Of a stretch of 9,662 nucleotides of DNA, positions 7,416 to 9,662 are shown in pieces. Where the stretch lies: assembly GCA_020052215.1 (NCBI GenBank), contig JAGVPN010000372.1:1-9662 (forward strand), read 5' to 3'. This DNA comes from Syntrophobacterales bacterium (GTDB lineage: Bacteria; Desulfobacterota; Desulfobaccia; Desulfobaccales; 0-14-0-80-60-11). The notes beneath the pieces were generated by a model that saw only the letters and a program-made list of their open reading frames with translations, was not told the origin of the DNA and did no database searches. How positions within the stretch are numbered: position 1 is the first letter of the stretch; every line of letters starts with the position of its first letter. The position numbers were made by a program, and so were the translations under genes.

Positions 7416-7440
7416 GGTGGTGCGTAGGACGCACCCTACA
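7416..7440 (-). repeat. GTAG-footed REP element, right arm of the BIME-like cluster
   Basis: This is an exact reverse complement of 7295-7319 over 25 bp, with the GTAG foot at 7439-7436 on the - strand. It starts 35 nt after the TGA stop of the response regulator gene, so it forms the 3' end region of that message. Perfect identity of the two arms suggests recent duplication or conversion. Confidence 0.75.
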
Positions 7441-7442
7441 TC

Positions 7443-7459
7443 CTGGGCCATAAGCCCAG
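7443..7459 (-). repeat. Small hairpin behind the response regulator gene
   Basis: CTGGGC and GCCCAG (7443-7448, 7454-7459) pair around a 5-nt loop, starting 15 nt after the response regulator stop. There is no downstream U-run. It is a weak terminator or RNA 3'-end candidate only. Confidence 0.3.
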
Positions 7460-7474
7460 AGCCCCGCCCCCGCC

Positions 7475-7930
7475 TCACTCTCCCGGCGGATTCGGCATTT
7501 CGCAGAAGACCAGCCAGTAGAGGTTGATGGCCTGCATAATCTCCTGCAAGGCCTCAAAGGTGACGGGTTTGAGCAGATAGGAGTTGGCCCCCAGTTCGTA
7601 GGCCCGGTTGACATCCACGGTCTCCTTGGAGGAGGTCAGCACCACCACCGGCGTCCGCTTCAGTCCGGGCTGGCTCCGGAGCCATTCCAGCACCTCAAAC
7701 CCCGAGCGCCGCGGCAGCTTCAGGTCCAGGAGGATCAGCACCGGCAAGGGAAACTGGCGCCGGTCGCCGTAACTCGCCGCGCCGCTCAGATAGGCCACCG
7801 CCTCGTCGCCGTCCCTCACCGCCTGGATGGGGTTGGCGATCTTGGCCTTGCGGAAGGCCCGTTGAATCAGCAAAGCGTCGTCAGCGTCGTCTTCTACCAG
7901 TAAAATGGTGAAACTGGCTTGGGTTTTCAT
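7475..7930 (-). CDS. Single-domain response regulator, Rcp1 type
   Basis: This 151-residue protein is a stand-alone receiver with no output domain. It follows the sensor kinase gene and probably accepts its phosphate, then relays it or acts by protein contact. The phosphorylation site is complete: Glu13/Asp14/Asp15 (VEDDADD), acceptor Asp69 in LILLDLKLP, Thr99 in VVVLTSS, and Lys121-Pro122. The charged insert before the acceptor strand and the C-terminal NLYWLVFCEMPNPP segment match the Rcp1 family, partners of phytochrome-like kinases. The start ATG is preceded by GGGAGGT only 2 nt away, which is tight but strong. The 130-bp gap to the kinase holds a REP, a possible promoter and a palindrome, so the gene may have its own transcript. 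GTAG-footed repeats follow its stop. A CheY-like chemotaxis role is less likely, since no chemotaxis genes are seen. Confidence 0.92.
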   Translation of the reverse strand: MKTQASFTILLVEDDADDALLIQRAFRKAKIANPIQAVRDGDEAVAYLSGAASYGDRRQFPLPVLILLDLKLPRRSGFEVLEWLRSQPGLKRTPVVVLTSSKETVDVNRAYELGANSYLLKPVTFEALQEIMQAINLYWLVFCEMPNPPGE

Positions 7931-7962
7931 GCACCTCCCTTTTTCACATCTCTACCTGAGTG

Positions 7963-7982
7963 TTTCGGCAAAGTTGCCGAAA
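7963..7982. promoter_or_regulatory. Perfect palindrome in the leader of the response regulator gene
   Basis: Arms TTTCGGCAA (7963-7971) and TTGCCGAAA (7974-7982) are separated by 2 bp, giving an 18/20 symmetric site. It sits immediately downstream of the best promoter-like boxes for the response regulator, between them and the ribosome site. It could be a repressor operator or a leader-RNA hairpin. It is not GTAG-footed and lacks a U-run, so it is neither a REP of the local type nor a canonical terminator. Confidence 0.45.
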
Positions 7983-7986
7983 ATCT

Positions 7987-8015
7987 TTAATAAAACCCTT
8001 CAGCAAACCGGACAA
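7987..8015 (-). promoter_or_regulatory. Possible sigma70-type promoter for the response regulator gene
   Basis: On the - strand TTGTCC (8015-8010) and TATTAA (7992-7987) are spaced by exactly 17 bp, each matching the sigma70 consensus at 4 of 6 positions. The box lies in the most AT-rich stretch of this gap. Transcription would start near 7980, at the edge of the palindrome 7963-7982. The match is modest and could be chance. Confidence 0.3.
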
Positions 8016-8039
8016 CCTCTACCGGCGTGGGACTAAAGC

Positions 8040-8064
8040 GGCGGGCGAGGACGCCCGCCCCTAC
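8040..8064 (-). repeat. GTAG-footed REP element at the end of the kinase gene
   Basis: Read on the - strand this is GTAG (8064-8061), one G, then arms GGCGGGCG and CGCCCGCC around a TCCT loop, an 8-bp perfect stem. The TAG of the foot (8063-8061) is the in-frame stop codon of the sensor kinase gene, as also happens at the end of the cyclase gene. The stem sequence is close to that of 1159-1175 (shared GGCGGGC), so the two are likely the same repeat family. Confidence 0.7.
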
Positions 8065-9662
8065 CCGGCCTTTCCCAACTCCACCCAGAACCTGCTTCCC
8101 TGCCCGAGTTCGGATTCCACCCCTACCCGGCCCCCCATGCGCTCCACCCCTTTCTTGACAATGGCCAGGCCGATGCCGGTGCCGGGATAGGCCTCAATCC
8201 CGTGCAAGCGCTCAAAGATGCGGAAGATGCGCTCCTGGTGTTCCGGGGCGATGCCCAGGCCGTTGTCCTCCACCCACAGGCACACCCGCTCGCCCCGGTC
8301 TTCGGCCCACAGGCGCACCTGGGGCTTAACCTCGGGCGCGGTGAATTTGATGGCGTTGCTCACCAGGTTGGCCACCAACTGCAACAGGGTGGCGCGGTGG
8401 GCCTGCACGCCGGGGAGGGGCGGTTCCACCCGGACCCGGGCCTGGCGGGCCTGGATGTCGCCCTCTAAATGAGCCATGGCCTCCGCCACCGTCTGCTCCA
8501 GGCTCACCGGCTGGAGGGCCATCTCCTCCCGGCTGATCCGGCTGTAAGCCAGGAGGTCCTGGATCAGGTGGTCCATGCGTTCGGACGCGGCGTTGATACG
8601 CCGGGCGTAGTCCTGCCCCCCGGGGTCCAGTTCCCCGGCATAGTCCTCCAGCAGCGCCTGGCTGAAGCCCTGCATGGCCCGGAGCGGCGCCCGAAGGTCG
8701 TGGGACACGGAATAGGCGAAGTGGTCCAACTCCTGGTTGGTGGCCTCCAGTTGGGCGGTGCGCTCCGCCACCCGGTCTTCCAGCTCCGCGGCATAGCGCC
8801 GGGTTTCTTCAAAGAACCGGGCCTTCTGCAAAGCCACCGCCGCCTGATTGGCGAAGGATTGCAGCAGCGGCAGCCGGTCGGCCTGAAAAAAATTCGCCTG
8901 CTCGCTGTAGAGATTCAAGGCGCCCAAGACCTGGCCGTCGGTGCACAGCGGTATGGCCAAGGAGGACCGGTAGCCCCGGGCCATGGCCGCCTCCCGCCAG
9001 GGGGCGAAGGCCGCGTCCGTCTCGATGTGGTTCATGATAAAAGGCTGCCGGGTGCGGATGGCCGTGCCGGTAGGCCCCCGCCCGGTGGGGCTGTCGTCCC
9101 AGGTGATGCGGATAGCGTCCAGGTAGCCGGCTTCGGCCCCGAAGGAAGCGACGGGGTGGACCAGGTAATCGCCGGGATGGATCAGTCCCACCCAGGCCAA
9201 CTTTAACTGGAAATGCTCCACCGCCAGGCGGCAGGTTGCTTGGGTGGTGGCGGCCACCCCGATCTGTCCCAGGAATGACTGGGACGCGGCGTACAAGGCC
9301 GCCAGGGCGTGGACCCGCTGTGCCAGGGACGCCTCGGCCTGCTTGCGCTCGGTGATCACGTCAAATACGGTCACAAAGTATTCTTTTGCCGGGCTGTACG
9401 CCGAGATGTCAAACCACTTCTCCAAGCTGGTCACATAGATCTCAAGTCTCTCGGGTTGTCCGGTCAAGGCCACCCGGGCAAAGAATTTGAACAACTCCGG
9501 ATCAGCCTCGCGCATGCCCGGAATTACTTGGGACACCTTTTTCCCCACCACGTCCTGCAAGCCGGTCAAGGGCTCGAAGGAACGGTTGACGGAAAGGAAG
9601 ATTAAGTCCTGGGGCTGATTATCCTCAAAGAACATCTTGAAGTAGGCAAAGCCGTTCAGCAT
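8061..9662 (-). CDS. PAS-GAF sensor histidine kinase (5' end beyond window)
   Basis: This soluble sensor kinase is visible for 533 residues; an in-frame ATG falls on the window edge. The first residues (MLNGFAYFKM) lie inside a PAS domain, so the true start is further right. In order of the visible part: PAS (~1-110, ending DVITERKQAE), GAF (~122-285), a short coiled coil (~286-312), HisKA with His321 in SVSHDLRAPL, and HATPase (~420-530) with N-box Asn436 (VSNAIKF), DNGLGI at 466-471, F-box RIFRIFERLH and GTGIGLAIVKK at 494-504. All kinase boxes look intact. The kinase core resembles phytochrome-type kinases, but no chromophore-binding Cys context was recognised, so the ligand is unknown. 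The likely partner is the Rcp1-type regulator just downstream; the receiver of the HD-GYP protein is a second candidate. The gene ends in a TAG that is part of a REP foot. Confidence 0.93.
   Translation of the reverse strand: MLNGFAYFKMFFEDNQPQDLIFLSVNRSFEPLTGLQDVVGKKVSQVIPGMREADPELFKFFARVALTGQPERLEIYVTSLEKWFDISAYSPAKEYFVTVFDVITERKQAEASLAQRVHALAALYAASQSFLGQIGVAATTQATCRLAVEHFQLKLAWVGLIHPGDYLVHPVASFGAEAGYLDAIRITWDDSPTGRGPTGTAIRTRQPFIMNHIETDAAFAPWREAAMARGYRSSLAIPLCTDGQVLGALNLYSEQANFFQADRLPLLQSFANQAAVALQKARFFEETRRYAAELEDRVAERTAQLEATNQELDHFAYSVSHDLRAPLRAMQGFSQALLEDYAGELDPGGQDYARRINAASERMDHLIQDLLAYSRISREEMALQPVSLEQTVAEAMAHLEGDIQARQARVRVEPPLPGVQAHRATLLQLVANLVSNAIKFTAPEVKPQVRLWAEDRGERVCLWVEDNGLGIAPEHQERIFRIFERLHGIEAYPGTGIGLAIVKKGVERMGGRVGVESELGQGSRFWVELGKAG

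Noticed and set aside
7295..7440. CRISPR array
   Set aside because: There are only two copies, in inverted rather than direct orientation, and the region between them consists of palindromes, not spacers.
8469..9206. + strand open frame of 245 codons opposite the sensor kinase
   Set aside because: It is antisense to intact GAF and HisKA sequence, with no motif or plausible ribosome site recognised.
8061..9662. True bacteriophytochrome photoreceptor
   Set aside because: The kinase core and Rcp1 partner resemble phytochrome systems. No PHY domain or chromophore-binding Cys context is visible between GAF and HisKA.
1..9662. A dedicated anti-phage or other defence system
   Set aside because: All six genes are assigned to cobalamin synthesis or two-component/c-di-GMP signalling. 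No nuclease, toxin, NTPase effector or reverse transcriptase is present.

Overview
The window is a GC-rich piece of a bacterial chromosome. It holds the end of a cobalamin-synthesis operon on the + strand, facing a long run of cytoplasmic signalling genes on the - strand. The organism is most likely a Desulfobacterota/deltaproteobacterium of the Desulfobacca/Syntrophobacter kind. That is an inference from GC content, very long multi-PAS signalling proteins, PAS domains with paired cysteine motifs, and palindromic intergenic repeats. No rRNA or other marker gene is present to fix the taxonomy.

Layout on the + strand: the 3' part of cobT (1-309) and complete cobS (306-1049) share an ATGA stop/start overlap. 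They catalyse the linked late steps of lower-ligand activation and cobalamin assembly. A 126-bp region between convergent genes follows, carrying palindromic repeats.

Layout on the - strand, in transcription order from the right edge: (1) a 5'-truncated PAS-GAF-HisKA-HATPase sensor kinase (9662-8061); (2) a stand-alone Rcp1-type response regulator (7930-7475); (3) a REC-PAS-PAS-PAS-HD-GYP c-di-GMP phosphodiesterase (7252-5144); (4) a FIST-PAS x4-GAF-GGDEF diguanylate cyclase (5129-1176). Genes 3 and 4 are tightly coupled, because the ribosome site of the cyclase overlaps the stop codon of the phosphodiesterase. Genes 1-2 and 2-3 are separated by 130 and 222 bp of repeat-bearing DNA. The two output enzymes have opposite activities with intact catalytic motifs, so the locus looks like a ligand- and phosphorylation-controlled c-di-GMP module. 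No membrane segment is evident in the four signalling proteins, so the sensing appears cytoplasmic.

The most unusual signal is in the non-coding DNA. Four REP-like hairpins carry a 5' GTAG foot, the signature of REP elements mobilised by RAYT (TnpA-REP) transposases. At two of them (the ends of the kinase gene and of the cyclase gene) the in-frame TAG stop codon is itself the TAG of the GTAG foot. A third pair forms a perfect 25-bp inverted repeat around two further hairpins (a BIME-like cluster) between the response regulator and phosphodiesterase genes. No transposase gene lies in the window.
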